Origin: an uncultured Bacillota bacterium
GTDB lineage: Bacteria; Bacillota; Sulfobacillia; JAMDAP01
NCBI GenBank assembly: GCA_937868875.1
Contig: CALMNP010000027.1
Coordinates: 1 to 35,531 of the forward strand
Direction of reading: 5' to 3'
Length of the DNA stretch: 35,531 nucleotides
Shown here: in pieces, positions 1 to 8,675 of the stretch
How positions within the stretch are numbered: the first letter of the stretch is position 1
Layout: each line of letters begins with the position of its first letter
Position numbers and translations under genes: made by a program
The notes under the pieces: generated by a model
Databases searched by the model: none
Seen by the model: the letters and a program-made list of their open reading frames with translations, nothing else
What the model was told of the DNA's origin: nothing

Positions 1-178
1 ACCGCCGGGCGCCGCAGCCGCCGTCCCGCAACACCGCCACCATCTAGACCGGCGGGCGCCCGCGGTCCGGGCGGCCCTACCGGCACCATTGAAACAGGCC
101 TGCCGCCCCCGGGGGCGGCGCCACGCCGGAACCGCGGACCTCGACTCCGCCCGGGCCGGCCCTACAGGAGAGATCACC

Positions 179-958
179 GTGCTGCTGGCCATTGACGTGG
201 GCAACTCCAACATCAAGCTCGGCGCCTTCGAGGGAGACCGCCTGATGGAGCACTGGCGCGTCGCCACCGACAGGCATCACACCGAGGATGAGTACGGCAT
301 CCTGCTGAACGACCTCTTCCAGAGCCGCGGCCGGTCCTTTCGGGACTTTTCGGCCGTGGCCATCTCCACGGTGGTGCCGCCCCTCACCCCCACGCTGGAG
401 GAGGTCTGCCGCAAGTACTTCGGCGTGGAGCCGTTGATCGTCGGCGGGCCCGGGGTGAAGACGGGCCTCAAGGTCCGCTACGACAACCCGCGGGAGGCCG
501 GGGCGGACCGCATCGTCGACGCCGTTGCCGCTTACTCGAAATACGGCGGGCCGGTCATCGTGGTCAAGTTCGGCACCGCCACCACCTTTGACGCTGTCTC
601 CGCCGACGGCGAGTTCCTGGGCGGGGCCATCGCCCCCGGCGTCTCCATCTCGACCGAGGCCCTGTTCGCCCGGGCCGCCAGGCTTCCCCGCATCGACCTG
701 GTAAGGCCCAAGAGCGTCATCGGCAGAACCACGGTGGACAGCATGCGGTCCGGCATCCTCTACGGCTTCGCCGGCCAGGTGGACGCCCTGGTGACGCGGA
801 TGCGCCAGGAGATGAAGGCGCCTGAGGCCACGGTGGTGGCCAGCGGCGGCATGGCCGAGCTGATTGCGCCGGAGACGCGCACCGTCAGCGTTGTGGACCC
901 CTCCCTCACGCTGGAGGGGCTGCGCATCATCTGGGAGCGGAACCTGGCGACGGTCTGA
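179..958 (+). CDS. coaX: Type III pantothenate kinase
   Basis: Protein starts LLAIDVGNSNIKLGAFEGDRL; GADRIVDAVAAYSKYGGPVIVVKFGTATTFDAV and GGAIAPGVSIS are CoaX motifs. GTG start at 179 preceded by AGGAG; the ORF track start at 89 is an over-extension. Confidence 0.95.
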   Translation: MLLAIDVGNSNIKLGAFEGDRLMEHWRVATDRHHTEDEYGILLNDLFQSRGRSFRDFSAVAISTVVPPLTPTLEEVCRKYFGVEPLIVGGPGVKTGLKVRYDNPREAGADRIVDAVAAYSKYGGPVIVVKFGTATTFDAVSADGEFLGGAIAPGVSISTEALFARAARLPRIDLVRPKSVIGRTTVDSMRSGILYGFAGQVDALVTRMRQEMKAPEATVVASGGMAELIAPETRTVSVVDPSLTLEGLRIIWERNLATV

Positions 959-990
959 CTGCGACCGCCAACAGCCGCAAACGACGGACA

Positions 991-1018
991 AACGCCCGTG
1001 GGCCTTCCCACGGGCGTT
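991..1018. terminator. Hairpin terminator between convergent coaX and the antitoxin gene
   Basis: aacgcccgtggg-cctt-cccacgggcgtt: perfect 12-bp stem with a 4-nt loop, between convergent genes. Confidence 0.7.
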
Positions 1019-1030
1019 CCTGCTGTCATG

Positions 1031-2062
1031 TCACTCTGCGTCACCCGTTGGAGGAGCGGGGAAGGCCTTTAGGTCCTTCGCCCATAGGTACGAGATCCTT
1101 GCGGCATGGGGAGTGTTCTGCCAGGCCGGCTCACGGTGGGAAATCGAGGCGAGTACAGCCCCGGTCTTGGAGCCGAGCTTAGCCAGCACGAGGCTCATGT
1201 CTTCCTTTTCACTGTCGGAGAACAGATTCTCCTGGGGGGTGACTAGTGGGACAAGGACCTCGCCCTCACCCCGCGTTGTGGGTACCACATCTATGCATGC
1301 CATCCCCGTGCTCTCCATCCAACCAAGGATGTAGGAGAAGTTGTCGGGCACCGGCCCCATGTTCAGCCGCGCATAGGGGAAGCCGCTGATACTTACCCCT
1401 TCGCGCTGGAAGTGTAGGAAATCGGCGTAGAACCAAAGTTTCATGAGCTTGACCTTGAAGAGGTGGCCGGCTAACCCGCTGGCAAAGATGAGGGCCATCT
1501 GGCCCAAACGCTCGAGGCTTGGGCGTCGAAAACCGGTGTACTCACTGGGCGCCTCCCTCGTCAGGACGCCTTCTACGGCACTGGCCGCCTGCTCCTTGTA
1601 GTAGGCGGTGGAATCAAGCACCTTGGACCGGAGCATCTCACGCTCGGCGTTAGTGAGTTTGCAGCTTGGCGAATCCAGTGCCTCCAGGACGAAGGATGGA
1701 TCGTTCATCTTGGAGATCAGGAGGTTATGGGTATTGTCTTGCAGGGCCCCTCTTTCATAGCGCTGGACCGTGATCGGACCCCAACCAAAGAGCCTGGCCA
1801 CGCCCCTTTGACTCAAGCCATACCGTTGCCTGATGGACGCGATCTCCCTGGGACTTAGCAGTCCATGGCGCCTCCGGTACTCTTCGTAGGCACTGACCAG
1901 GATGGCGTTTTCGGCCTCCGGCGTCAACACTTCGTCGCCGCAAACGGGGCAAATGGGCACGGCCGTCTTGACCGCGACGTGCTCCCCTCGAACCACTATG
2001 GAGTGCTCCCGCTCCTCTGGTCTGGTCTCTCTTTCGTCATAGCACGTATAGCAGAAGGCCAC
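1031..2062 (-). CDS. Antitoxin: MqsA-like zinc finger + HTH + C-terminal Panacea/SocA-like (DUF4065) domain
   Basis: N-terminal CYTC...CPVC zinc-finger pairs; HTH with RQRYGLSQRGVARLFGWGPITVQRYERG; C-terminal KLMKLWFYADFLHFQREGVSISGFPYARLNMGPVPDNF typical of SocA-like/Panacea proteins. Confidence 0.8.
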   Translation of the reverse strand: MAFCYTCYDERETRPEEREHSIVVRGEHVAVKTAVPICPVCGDEVLTPEAENAILVSAYEEYRRRHGLLSPREIASIRQRYGLSQRGVARLFGWGPITVQRYERGALQDNTHNLLISKMNDPSFVLEALDSPSCKLTNAEREMLRSKVLDSTAYYKEQAASAVEGVLTREAPSEYTGFRRPSLERLGQMALIFASGLAGHLFKVKLMKLWFYADFLHFQREGVSISGFPYARLNMGPVPDNFSYILGWMESTGMACIDVVPTTRGEGEVLVPLVTPQENLFSDSEKEDMSLVLAKLGSKTGAVLASISHREPAWQNTPHAARISYLWAKDLKAFPAPPTGDAE

Positions 2063-2082
2063 GGCACATCCTCCTTGACTGG

Positions 2083-2469
2083 CTACCTGAAGTGCCGTCG
2101 AATCTGGGTCTGAGGAGGGTGAAAGGACAGAACAGTAATGTGACCACCACGCGGATGCGGTTTGAGTTTTATGTACAGGTCTGTGGCCGGGTCAGGCAGA
2201 GTCACAAGGAAGAACCAGATATCCCCGGGCCTTTGGGGGTCGCGGTCGGGGTGGGGACCTTTGCAGTAATCTGAGACCGTTAGTCCCACGAGAATGTCGC
2301 GCACGTCGTCCGTAGTCATACCCAGGTTCGCAACCGCCTGTAGGTTACGCGGCTCAAGATGCCATTTCCCTAGAAGAATAAGAGCCTTGGCACTGTCAAG
2401 AAACTGATTGACGTCTTCCCGGCTGGAGTACTGATCCCGGTGTGGCTCGGCACGCAATAGGCATCCCAC
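2083..2469 (-). CDS. MqsR-family toxin (mRNA interferase-like)
   Basis: 128 aa; MTTDDVRDILVGLTVSDYCKGPHPDRDPQRPGDIWFFLVTLPDPATDLYIKLKPHPRGGHITVLSFHPPQ fits the MqsR family; directly upstream of the MqsA-like gene, which is the canonical toxin-first order. GTG start. Confidence 0.7.
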   Translation of the reverse strand: MGCLLRAEPHRDQYSSREDVNQFLDSAKALILLGKWHLEPRNLQAVANLGMTTDDVRDILVGLTVSDYCKGPHPDRDPQRPGDIWFFLVTLPDPATDLYIKLKPHPRGGHITVLSFHPPQTQIRRHFR

Positions 2470-2493
2470 CCGTGAGGATCATGCTCAGCTTTA

Positions 2494-2511
2494 TGCTATC
2501 ATTTGATAGCA
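2494..2511. promoter_or_regulatory. Palindromic operator candidate upstream of the toxin-antitoxin genes
   Basis: TGCTATCA-TT-TGATAGCA, perfect 8-bp inverted repeat about 25 bp upstream of the toxin start, in an AT-rich pocket. Confidence 0.55.
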
Positions 2512-2695
2512 CTGGCCGCAAGTGATTTCTCGCGGGGGGCCTGGCCGCCACATGGCCCCCGGTCCGGGCCGGCACACTGAGTGTGCCGCGCCTCCGGCCA
2601 CTGGTGTTGGCAGCCCTCGTTGCCGCCCTTGCAGCCCTGTGGTTGGTCGGCTGGCTTCTGCCAATCGGGCGGCAGGCGGCTTCTCTAGCCCCGGC

Positions 2696-3502
2696 CTAGG
2701 CGTGGCGGGTCATGACCTCAGCCACGAACAGGTCGCGGAAGCCCAGCGTCCGGTAGAGACGCTCCGGATCGCCGCCTGTGCCGGTCTGCAGCACGGCCAG
2801 GGTGGCCCCCTGCGCCCGGGCCAGGTCCAGGGCACGCCGGACCATGGCCCCCGCCACTCCGCGCCGGCGCGCCTTCGGAATGGTGGATACGGCATAGAGC
2901 CCGGCCGTGTCCCCCTCGACGAAGAGGCAGGTGGTGGCCACCGGCTCCCCGTCCACCACGCCCAACAGGCCGGTGACCTGCGGGTGCCGCAGCGAACGCA
3001 GGTTCATCTCGTACATCACCTGGTGCATGTCCGGCGGCACCTCGAACCCCTCCAGGAAGACGCGGCACCACGCATGATATTCGGCGGGTCTTCCGGCCTC
3101 CAGGACCTGGAGCGGCGCCGATGCCGGACCCGCGGCGGGAGCCTGTCCGACGGCCCCGACCCGTCCGTCCTCGCCCAGATCGTAGACCATCACCGTCTGC
3201 CGGTATTCCGTCCGGTACCCCCGCGCCATCAGGGCGCGGCGCAGCCCGGACGGGGCGGAAGCCGGCGTCAGATAGACGGAAGGTGGAATGCGAAGGCGGA
3301 GAAAGGGCGCCTCCAGGCGCGCCAGGTCCGTCCCCAGATTGTCCGGCGGAAAGCGCAGGCTCATCGCCCGGTTGATGAGCAAGGCCGGGCACTCCGGGTT
3401 GATCAGGACCGCGGCGCCTTCCACCGGCAGGGTCTGAGCCAGCAGGGAAAAGTAGGCACGCTCATTGTCCTCCGCTCGCTCCCAGGTCAGAACTGCTGTC
3501 AC
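2696..3502 (-). CDS. GNAT family N-acetyltransferase
   Basis: C-terminal AGLYAVSTIPKARRRGVAGAMVRRALDLARAQGATLAVLQTGTGGDPERLYRTLGFRD is the GNAT acetyl-CoA-binding region. GTG near 3502 preferred to the 3526 start. Confidence 0.85.
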   Translation of the reverse strand: MTAVLTWERAEDNERAYFSLLAQTLPVEGAAVLINPECPALLINRAMSLRFPPDNLGTDLARLEAPFLRLRIPPSVYLTPASAPSGLRRALMARGYRTEYRQTVMVYDLGEDGRVGAVGQAPAAGPASAPLQVLEAGRPAEYHAWCRVFLEGFEVPPDMHQVMYEMNLRSLRHPQVTGLLGVVDGEPVATTCLFVEGDTAGLYAVSTIPKARRRGVAGAMVRRALDLARAQGATLAVLQTGTGGDPERLYRTLGFRDLFVAEVMTRHA

Positions 3503-3552
3503 GCGCAGCCTCCTCCCTCGATGCACCGGCCCCGCTGGTCGCAGGCGGGGTC

Positions 3553-4473
3553 CTATCGTCCGCGGAAGCGCGGCTTTCGCCTCTCCAGGAAAGCCCCGGC
3601 GCCCTCCCGAAAGTCCTCGCTCAGGCAGGCGGCGACGAAGGCCTTCGCCCCGTTGTCGTCCACCGCAGCCAGAGCGGCCTTGACGGAGCGCATGGCCAGG
3701 GGGGCGTTGGCGGCAAGCCCCTCGGCCCAGGCCAGAGCCTCGTCCAGGACCTGCCCCTCCGGGGCCAACCGGTGAACCAGCCCCAGGGCTAAAGCCTCTT
3801 GGGCCTCCGCAGTGCGGCCGGTCAGCAGCAGGTCCCGGCCCCGGGACGGCCCGACGGCCCGGGTCACGCGGGCCACCAGGCCGGGGGTGAGCGCCGCCCC
3901 CAGCCGCACGGCAGGCACGCCGCAGACGGCCTTTCCCGAGGCCAGGCGGAGGTCGCAGGCCAGAGCCAGCTCGAGGCCGCCTCCCAGGGCCGCGCCGTCC
4001 ATCGCCGCCACTGTGGGAATGGGCAAGGCCTCCAGCCCGCCGAGGAGCCCCTCCACGACGTCCAGGAACAGGTTGGCCCGGTGCTCGTCATAACTTGTCA
4101 TTTCGGTCAGGTCTGCCCCGGCGGCAAAAACGCCGCCCTCGCCGTGCAGGACCAGGCAGCGCGGCCCGGCCTCCGGGCTGGCCGTCTCCCGGGCCAGGTC
4201 GGCGACCCGCTGCCCCAGCAGCTCCCAGGCCGCCAGGTGAAAGGCGTTGCGCCGCGACTGACGGGTCCAGGACCAGACGCGAACCAGGCCGCGGTCCTCC
4301 TCAGTCAGACGGAAGTCTGCGGCCGTCCAGCGGCGGGTGCTCAAAGGGCCTCTCCACCTTCCCAGTTCAGGCTCTACTTCGGCGCCGCCGCAATCCTTCC
4401 CTCTCCTCCCCGGTATGGTCTCCCTCACGTGGTACACTGAATGCGTCAGTGTCTGAGGAGGTGCCCCGTGCAA
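3553..4473 (-). CDS. Enoyl-CoA hydratase/isomerase family protein
   Basis: LVLHGEGGVFAAGADLTEM, AMDGAALGGGLELALACDLRLAS, LLLTGRTAEAQEALALGLVHRL crotonase motifs. The true start is probably internal (about 4340). Confidence 0.88.
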   Translation of the reverse strand: MHGAPPQTLTHSVYHVRETIPGRRGKDCGGAEVEPELGRWRGPLSTRRWTAADFRLTEEDRGLVRVWSWTRQSRRNAFHLAAWELLGQRVADLARETASPEAGPRCLVLHGEGGVFAAGADLTEMTSYDEHRANLFLDVVEGLLGGLEALPIPTVAAMDGAALGGGLELALACDLRLASGKAVCGVPAVRLGAALTPGLVARVTRAVGPSRGRDLLLTGRTAEAQEALALGLVHRLAPEGQVLDEALAWAEGLAANAPLAMRSVKAALAAVDDNGAKAFVAACLSEDFREGAGAFLERRKPRFRGR

Positions 4474-4941
4474 ACCCGCTTTAAACTATCTCTCCGCCGC
4501 CCCATCATCTGGGCCGCGCTCTGGGCGGCCATCGTCATCGCCGGCGTGGCCCGGCTGGGTCCACTCTACTTCCCCGCCTTCCTGCTGGCCGGCGTCCTGC
4601 TGCTGGGCGTCGGCATCTGGGCCAACGCCGGCCCCGGCATCGTGACCTCCCTGGAGGATGAGGGCGGCGTCCTGGTGATCCGCCAGGTCCTGGGCGGCCG
4701 CGAGGAGGTGGCCTGGGGCGAGGTGACCGAGGCGTCGGTGCTGCAGCGCCAGGACAAGGTGATGCTCTACCCGCTCCTGCGTCTGAAGACGCAAAGCGGG
4801 AGGAACGTGTTCCTCCCGCTCTATCTGGTGGACAATCCTCCCGGTCTGAAGAGACTGATTCGCGACCGGGCCGGCCTGGAGCCCGCCCCTCTGGTCGAGG
4901 CAACGGAGACCGAACGCTGGGTACGGAGCGCAGAAGGCTGA
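4468..4941 (+). CDS. Small membrane protein with PH-like C-terminal region, function unknown
   Basis: Two N-terminal TM segments then GGVLVIRQVLGGREEVAWGEVTEASVLQRQ...; GTG start with GAGGAGG upstream. Confidence 0.6.
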   Translation: MQTRFKLSLRRPIIWAALWAAIVIAGVARLGPLYFPAFLLAGVLLLGVGIWANAGPGIVTSLEDEGGVLVIRQVLGGREEVAWGEVTEASVLQRQDKVMLYPLLRLKTQSGRNVFLPLYLVDNPPGLKRLIRDRAGLEPAPLVEATETERWVRSAEG

Positions 4942-4966
4942 GTCAGGCGGCCGAGGGCGGGGCCGT

Positions 4967-5950
4967 CTAGCCCTGCTCCTCCTTCAGCCACCGCGCCGCA
5001 TCCGGTGCGTGATAGGTGAGGATGAGGTCGGCGCCGGCCCGTTTGATGGAGGTGAGAATCTCCATCGTCAGCCGCCGCTCGTCGATCCAGCCGTTATGGG
5101 CGGCGGCCTTGACCATGCTGTACTCGCCGCTGACGTTATAGGCGGCGACCGGAACGTCCACCTGGTCGCGCACCTGGCGGATGACGTCCAGGTAGGAGAG
5201 CGCCGGCTTGACCATGACGATGTCGGCCCCTTCTTCCAGGTCCAGCCGGACCTCGCGCAGGGCTTCCCGCGCGTTGGCCGGGTCCATCTGGTAGCCGCGG
5301 CGGTCGCCGAACTGCGGCGCCGAGTCGGCCGCCTCGCGGAAGGGACCGTAGAACCCGGAGGCGTACTTGGCGGAGTAGGCCATGATCGGCACCTGGCTGT
5401 GGCCGTTGCCGTCCAGGGCCTCACGGATGGCGGCGACGCGGCCGTCCATCATGTCCGAGGGAGCCACCATGTCAGCTCCGGCCTCAGCGTAGGCCAGGGC
5501 TGTCTTTGCGATCAGCTTGAGGGTCTCGTCGTTGTCCACGTCGCCGTCATGGATGACGCCGCAGTGGCCGTGGCTGGTGTATTCGCAGAGACATACGTCC
5601 GGCACCAGGTAGAGGTCCGGGAACTCCGCCTTGGCCTCGCGCAGGGCCCGAGCCACAATGCCGTCCTCGGCGTAGGCGCCCGTGGCCAGGAGATCCTTGC
5701 TCTCGGGCAGGCCGAAGAACATCACGGACGGGACGCCCAGCTTCACCAGGCTCTCCAGTTCCCGCTTCATCTCGTCCAGCGAGAGGCGGTACTGGCCCGG
5801 CATGGCCTCGATCTCCTGGCGCACTCCGGTGCCCGGGCAGACGAACATGGGATAGATGAAGTCCTTCACCGACAGCTCCGTCTCGCGCACCATCCGGCGG
5901 ATGGTGTCATTGCGGCGCAGCCGGCGCGGACGCTGAATGGGAAAGCTCAT
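4967..5950 (-). CDS. hemB: Porphobilinogen synthase (delta-aminolevulinic acid dehydratase)
   Basis: [31 protein letters not shown]...; [51 protein letters not shown]. Confidence 0.97.
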   Translation of the reverse strand: MSFPIQRPRRLRRNDTIRRMVRETELSVKDFIYPMFVCPGTGVRQEIEAMPGQYRLSLDEMKRELESLVKLGVPSVMFFGLPESKDLLATGAYAEDGIVARALREAKAEFPDLYLVPDVCLCEYTSHGHCGVIHDGDVDNDETLKLIAKTALAYAEAGADMVAPSDMMDGRVAAIREALDGNGHSQVPIMAYSAKYASGFYGPFREAADSAPQFGDRRGYQMDPANAREALREVRLDLEEGADIVMVKPALSYLDVIRQVRDQVDVPVAAYNVSGEYSMVKAAAHNGWIDERRLTMEILTSIKRAGADLILTYHAPDAARWLKEEQG

Positions 5951-5988
5951 GGATCGGCGCTCCTTTCGTCATCAGGCCCTTCCGGCGC

Positions 5989-6783
5989 TCAGGCCGGCCC
6001 CAGGTGGCGGGCCAGGGCCTCCGCCAGGGCGGCGACGGTGGCGGCCCCGGGAACCACGTCCACCGGCAGGCCGCGCTCCCTGGCCGCCGCCTCGGTCTGG
6101 TGCCCGATGCAGGCCACGGCCACCGGTCCCAGCAAGTCCTGGGCGTCCTCGCCCAGAAGGTCCAGAAAGTTGTTGACTGTGGACGAACTGGTAAAGGTGA
6201 CGGCGTCCACCCGCCCCGCCAGCAGCAGATGCCGCAGGGCGCCGGCGCCGGACCGTTCCGGCCGGTTGCAGTAGACCGTCACCTCGTCCACAACGGCGCC
6301 AGCCCCACGCAGCCCATCCGGCAGCAGGGCGGAAGCCAGGTCACCCCTGGCCAGCAGCACCCGTTCCCCGGGCCGCAGGTGGGGCAGCATGGCGGCCAGC
6401 ACCCCGCGGCCGCTGTATTCATCGGGCACGAGCCCCGCCGTCAGCCCCCTGCGCCGGAGGTGGGCCGCGGTCTGCTCACCCACGGCGACGATGCGGAGCA
6501 TCCCGGATCCCAGAAGGTCCCCGGGCGATAGGCCTCTGACGGCCATGCGCCCCAGCAGACCGTCCACCCCGTTCTGGCTGGTGAAGACCAGCCAGGCGCA
6601 ATCCCGCAGCCGGTCCAGGGCCTGGTCCACCGGCGACCAGTCCTCCGGCGGCTCGATGCGAATCACGGGGAAGACCAGCGGCTCGGCGCCGAGGGTCCGC
6701 AGTCGCTCAGCCAGGGAGCCTGCGGCTCCCTCCGCCTGGGTGACGATGACCCGGCGCCCGGACAGCAGGCCCTGCGCCGTCAT
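5989..6783 (-). CDS. hemD: Uroporphyrinogen-III synthase
   Basis: LSGRRVIVTQAEGAAGSLAERLRTLGAEPLVFPVIRIEPP; WLVFTSQNGVDGL; DAVTFTSSSTVNNFLDLL; VACIGHQTEAAARERGL. Confidence 0.93.
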   Translation of the reverse strand: MTAQGLLSGRRVIVTQAEGAAGSLAERLRTLGAEPLVFPVIRIEPPEDWSPVDQALDRLRDCAWLVFTSQNGVDGLLGRMAVRGLSPGDLLGSGMLRIVAVGEQTAAHLRRRGLTAGLVPDEYSGRGVLAAMLPHLRPGERVLLARGDLASALLPDGLRGAGAVVDEVTVYCNRPERSGAGALRHLLLAGRVDAVTFTSSSTVNNFLDLLGEDAQDLLGPVAVACIGHQTEAAARERGLPVDVVPGAATVAALAEALARHLGPA

Positions 6784-7808
6784 GGCTGCGACATGGGCCT
6801 GGCGGGAGCGTCCCAGCCGCGGCGGTCAGGGCCGCCCAGCCTTGCCAGAATGTCGGCGGCGCCCCGCGCCAGCAGTTCCTCGGCCAGGGACACGCCCATG
6901 GCCTCGGCCTCCTCGGGCTTGCCGCGCCGGGAGCCGCGAATCAGCAGGGAGCCGTCCGGTTCGGCAACCATGCCCTCCAGCACCAGGACCCCGCCCTCCG
7001 GGCCCTCGTCCAGGCAGCCCAGGGCGCCGATGGGCACATGGCAGCCACCCTCCAGCCGGCGCAGCAGGGCCCGCTCGGCCAGGGTGGCGGCGTACGTGTC
7101 CGGGTCGTGCAGGGGCCGGATGGCCTCCAGAATGGCCGTATCCTCCGTCCGAACCTCGATGCCCAGGGCCCCCTGGCCCACGGCGGGCAGGGAGATGCTG
7201 GTGGGGAGGATGGTGGAAATCCGCTCCTTCAGGCCCAGGCGGGCGAGGCCGGCAGCGGCCATCACCAGCACGTCGAACTGGCCCTCGTCCAGCTTGCGCA
7301 GGCGGGTGCCGACGTTGCCCCGCACCGGCAGGACTTCCAGGTCCGGTCGGTACTTCTTGATCTGGGCCACGCGGCGCAGGCTGGAAGTGCCCACACGGGC
7401 GCCCTGGGGCAGGTCATCCAGGCTGTCCACGGCCGGCCGGGCCACCGGGGTCACCAGGGCATCCCGCGGGTCCTCCCGGTGCGTGACAGCGCCGATGGTC
7501 AGTCCTTCCGGCAGTTCGGTGGGAACGTCCTTCAGGCTGTGAACGGCCATGTCCACGGAGCCGTCCAGGAGCGCGGTCTCCAACTCCTTGACGAAGAGCC
7601 CCTTCCCGCCCACCTTGTCCAGGGAGACGTTGAGGACCTGGTCACCCAGGGTCTTCATGCTCAGAATCTCGAACAGTTGGCGGCCGTTCCGGCCCAACTC
7701 GGCGGCGACCCACTCTGTCTGAACCATGGCCAGGGCGCTGTCCCGACTGCCCACGCGAAAAACGCGCACGGCCGCCCCTCCTTCCAAGTCGCTTGGCGTT
7801 GCCTCCAA
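6780..7808 (-). CDS. hemC: Hydroxymethylbilane synthase (porphobilinogen deaminase)
   Basis: RVGSRDSALAMVQTEWVAAEL; DMAVHSLKDVPTELPEGL; RGNVGTRLRKLDEG; LEGGCHVPIGALG. The true start is likely downstream of 7808 (about 7769). Confidence 0.96.
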   Translation of the reverse strand: MEATPSDLEGGAAVRVFRVGSRDSALAMVQTEWVAAELGRNGRQLFEILSMKTLGDQVLNVSLDKVGGKGLFVKELETALLDGSVDMAVHSLKDVPTELPEGLTIGAVTHREDPRDALVTPVARPAVDSLDDLPQGARVGTSSLRRVAQIKKYRPDLEVLPVRGNVGTRLRKLDEGQFDVLVMAAAGLARLGLKERISTILPTSISLPAVGQGALGIEVRTEDTAILEAIRPLHDPDTYAATLAERALLRRLEGGCHVPIGALGCLDEGPEGGVLVLEGMVAEPDGSLLIRGSRRGKPEEAEAMGVSLAEELLARGAADILARLGGPDRRGWDAPARPMSQP

Positions 7809-7853
7809 CCGCCCGGGCTCAGGGCCTGCCGGCGGCGAAGCTGCGCGGCCTTC

Positions 7854-8675
7854 TTAGAAGCCGTGCAGCCTGCTGGCAAAGAGGTTGATCACGTAGAAGT
7901 TGGCCATCACCGCAATAAACCCTGCAATGGACAGGTAGGCGGCTCGCCGGCCGTTCCACCGCAGGGCCAGGCGGGCCAACAGGTAGAGCCCATAGACGAC
8001 CCAGGTGAACACCGACCAGATGACCTTCCATTCGAACAGCCAGGACGTCCAGGCGGCCTGGGCCCAGAAGACGCCGGCCACCAGGCCGATCGTCAGCAGC
8101 GGGTATCCGGCCTCGATGAACCGGAGGCCGAAGCGATCCAGCACGTCCAGGGGCGGAAGGCGGTAGAAGAACACGAAGAAGGCCTTGTCTCTGAGCTGTT
8201 TCTCCTGCAGCAGGTACATGACCCCGGAGATGAAGCTCAGCGCAAACAAACCGTAGCTGGCGTAGGCGAAAAGGATATGGAAGACCAGGCGCGTACCGGA
8301 CAGGGCCGGCACGTCCATGGTGGCCCTTGGTGCGGCGGCGGTGCCCAGCAGGAACACCACCAGCACCGGAATCAAAAACACCCCCGCGATCTTGACGGGG
8401 TGCAGCAGGTCAAGAAGCGTGTAGTTCAGGGCCACCACCCAGGTGAAGAAGAGGGCGGCGTCCTCCATGCTGAGGAACGGCACGTGCGACGGGTTTCGCC
8501 AGATGCTCAAAACCAGGGCCGCGGTGTGGGCCAGGAAGGCCAGGCGCAGCAGGAATGAGGAGGGTCGGCTCCACTCCTCAGCGTAGAGGTAGGCGCCGTG
8601 GCTCAGAGCCGCCACCGCGTAGAGGATGAGCGCCAGAATGACGAGGCCCAGGCTACCGACGGCCATGCGCGGCAC
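7854..8675 (-). CDS. hemX: Cytochrome c assembly/HemX-type integral membrane protein (CcsA family)
   Basis: Eight or so hydrophobic segments; position between hemA and hemC; FHILFAYASYGLFALSFISGVMYLLQEKQL is CcsA/HemX-like. Confidence 0.82.
   Translation of the reverse strand: MPRMAVGSLGLVILALILYAVAALSHGAYLYAEEWSRPSSFLLRLAFLAHTAALVLSIWRNPSHVPFLSMEDAALFFTWVVALNYTLLDLLHPVKIAGVFLIPVLVVFLLGTAAAPRATMDVPALSGTRLVFHILFAYASYGLFALSFISGVMYLLQEKQLRDKAFFVFFYRLPPLDVLDRFGLRFIEAGYPLLTIGLVAGVFWAQAAWTSWLFEWKVIWSVFTWVVYGLYLLARLALRWNGRRAAYLSIAGFIAVMANFYVINLFASRLHGF

Noticed and set aside
3-47. Possible 3' end of an upstream CDS (...RRAPQPPSRNTATI*)
   Set aside because: Too short to assign, and composition alone does not establish coding.
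2583-2699. 38-codon GTG ORF encoding VPRLRPLVLAALVAALAALWLVGWLLPIGRQAASLAPA
   Set aside because: TM-like peptide convergent with/abutting the GNAT gene. No RBS, very GC-rich and too short to support; may be a gene remnant.
5009-6274. 421-aa plus-strand ORF antisense to hemB/hemD
   Set aside because: GC-rich shadow ORF; composition (His/Gly/Val-rich, no motif) is an antisense artefact. The same applies to 7038..8558, 9232..10161, 14694..16136, 28344..29885, 30078..31292 (+) and 18957..20339, 20620..21501, 33307..35418 (-).
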